Source of the DNA: JBGPHT01 sp041484525
Lineage (GTDB): Bacteria > Acidobacteriota > Terriglobia > Bryobacterales > Bryobacteraceae
DNA length: 6,106 nucleotides
Direction: 5' to 3'
Assembly: GCA_041484525.1 (NCBI GenBank)
Contig: JBGPHT010000263.1
Span: 1 to 6,106, forward strand
Notes under the pieces: generated by a model
Seen by the model: only the letters and a program-made list of their open reading frames with translations
Database searches by the model: none
What the model was told of the DNA's origin: nothing
Program-made: the position numbers and the translations under genes
Shown here: positions 5,372-6,106 of the stretch, in pieces
Numbering within the stretch: position 1 is the first letter of the stretch
Layout of the letters: every line of letters starts with the position of its first letter

Positions 5372-6106
5372 GTCAAGAGTTCCCGATAGACGTCCCACGT
5401 TTCGCGGACGGCTTTTTCCCACGTGAATAATTTTGCGCGCGCACGACCCTTGTCTGTGAGGTCTCGCCGTAGGTCTTCATCCTCTGCCAGCCGCCGCAGG
5501 CCATCGGCGAGGGCCTCAGTATCTTCCGGATCGACCAACAGCGCCGCGTCCCCGGCAACTTCCGGCATCGCCGACCGGTTCGACGCGATCGTCGGGACCC
5601 CGGCCGCCATCGCATCCAGCACGGGCATTCCGAAGCCTTCATCGAGCGACGGAAACGCGAAGATCGAAGCCTGCTGGTACAACTCCGCAAGCTGCCCCGG
5701 CGCGACATAGCCGGGCATGCGAATCCGCTCCCGCGCCGGTGACTTCTCGATTCGCGCCAGGATTTCGCCCACGCCGTATCCGCCCGAGCCTGCCAGCACC
5801 AGTTGCCAGGAATTGTCCAAGGCTTCGAATGCCTCCACCAGGCGCGCCGTATTCTTACGCGTCTGCATCGCGCCAACGGTGAGGACCATGCGGCTTCGAC
5901 TCAGGGCCGGCTGCGGGCCGCCCAGCTTATTCACGCCGTGATGCACCGTCGTCACGCGTTCGGCCGGCACGCCCAGCAACTCCACCACCTGCCGCTTCGT
6001 AAACTCCGAAACCGCGATGATCCGGTCGCTCCGCGCCGCCGCGTCGCGCGCCTGTTCCGTAAAACGCTTCCGAAACTCGCTTGTCGAATACTCGCCCGTC
6101 ATTACG
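5368..6106 (-). CDS. GT4-family glycosyltransferase, C-terminal part (runs off the window)
   Basis: A GT-B fold glycosyltransferase of family GT4 (glycosyltransferases group 1) that moves a sugar from a nucleotide-sugar donor, typically in exopolysaccharide, lipopolysaccharide or capsule synthesis at the cytoplasmic side of the membrane. The frame is open to the right edge, and ATG 6102 lies inside the usual inter-domain region, so the N-terminal acceptor-binding Rossmann domain lies outside. Counting from ATG 6102, the visible part includes SDRIIAVSEFTKRQV (25-39), VHHGV (53-57), the donor-domain start VLTVGAMQTRKN (73-84), LVLAGSGGYG (101-110), GYVAPGQLAELYQQASIFAFP (131-151) and EGFGMPVLDAMAAG (155-168), then a normal C-terminal helix ending DVYRELLT. 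The usual E-x7-E donor-binding motif reads E155-x7-D163. The stop TAG 5368-5370 overlaps the stop of the small convergent gene. Family is certain; the substrate cannot be told. Confidence 0.93.
   Translation of the reverse strand, partial: VMTGEYSTSEFRKRFTEQARDAAARSDRIIAVSEFTKRQVVELLGVPAERVTTVHHGVNKLGGPQPALSRSRMVLTVGAMQTRKNTARLVEAFEALDNSWQLVLAGSGGYGVGEILARIEKSPARERIRMPGYVAPGQLAELYQQASIFAFPSLDEGFGMPVLDAMAAGVPTIASNRSAMPEVAGDAALLVDPEDTEALADGLRRLAEDEDLRRDLTDKGRARAKLFTWEKAVRETWDVYRELLT

Overview
The window looks like a stretch of a high-GC bacterial chromosome, most likely from an acidobacterium of the Solibacter/Bryobacter type. This is an inference from the kinds of genes present: a long, divergent ankyrin-repeat protein, a stand-alone winged-helix protein of the IS630 N-terminal type, a single-domain acyl-CoA mutase large subunit and a GT4 glycosyltransferase. 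No RNA gene, CRISPR array or complete mobile element is visible.

Left part (1-821): the composition is clearly lower in GC than the rest (28 of 60 bases in 301-360, against 43 of 60 in 1381-1440). On the minus strand it holds the N-terminal half of a DUF2971-type protein, cut short by stops in all three frames. Just upstream lies a start-less C-terminal remnant of another, unidentified protein. It reads as the decayed remains of an acquired two-gene unit.

Middle-left (822-3155, plus strand): a 569-residue ankyrin-repeat gene whose natural first ~22 codons appear to sit in another frame, so a one-base frameshift near 888 is likely. It is followed, across a short AT-rich gap with a perfect 11-bp inverted repeat and a 10-bp palindrome, by a 164-residue winged-helix DNA-binding protein without any transposase catalytic domain.

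Middle-right (3086-4815, minus strand): a small two-helix membrane protein and a methylmalonyl-CoA mutase large subunit, joined by an ATGA stop/start overlap and therefore probably translationally coupled. The mutase carries the Tyr and Arg residues expected for a dicarboxylic substrate. It has no cobalamin-binding domain, so it needs a separate small subunit that is not in the window. Its 3' end overlaps the winged-helix gene tail to tail by 70 bp.

Right part (4816-6106): an intergenic region with a good plus-strand promoter drives a conserved-looking 102-residue protein of unknown function (start GTG 5063, strong Shine-Dalgarno). Its stop codon overlaps the stop of a convergent GT4 glycosyltransferase, whose N-terminal domain lies beyond the right edge.

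I found no convincing new multi-gene system. The features most worth following are the coupled membrane-protein/mutase pair, the winged-helix gene with its symmetrical upstream DNA, and the truncated DUF2971 unit.
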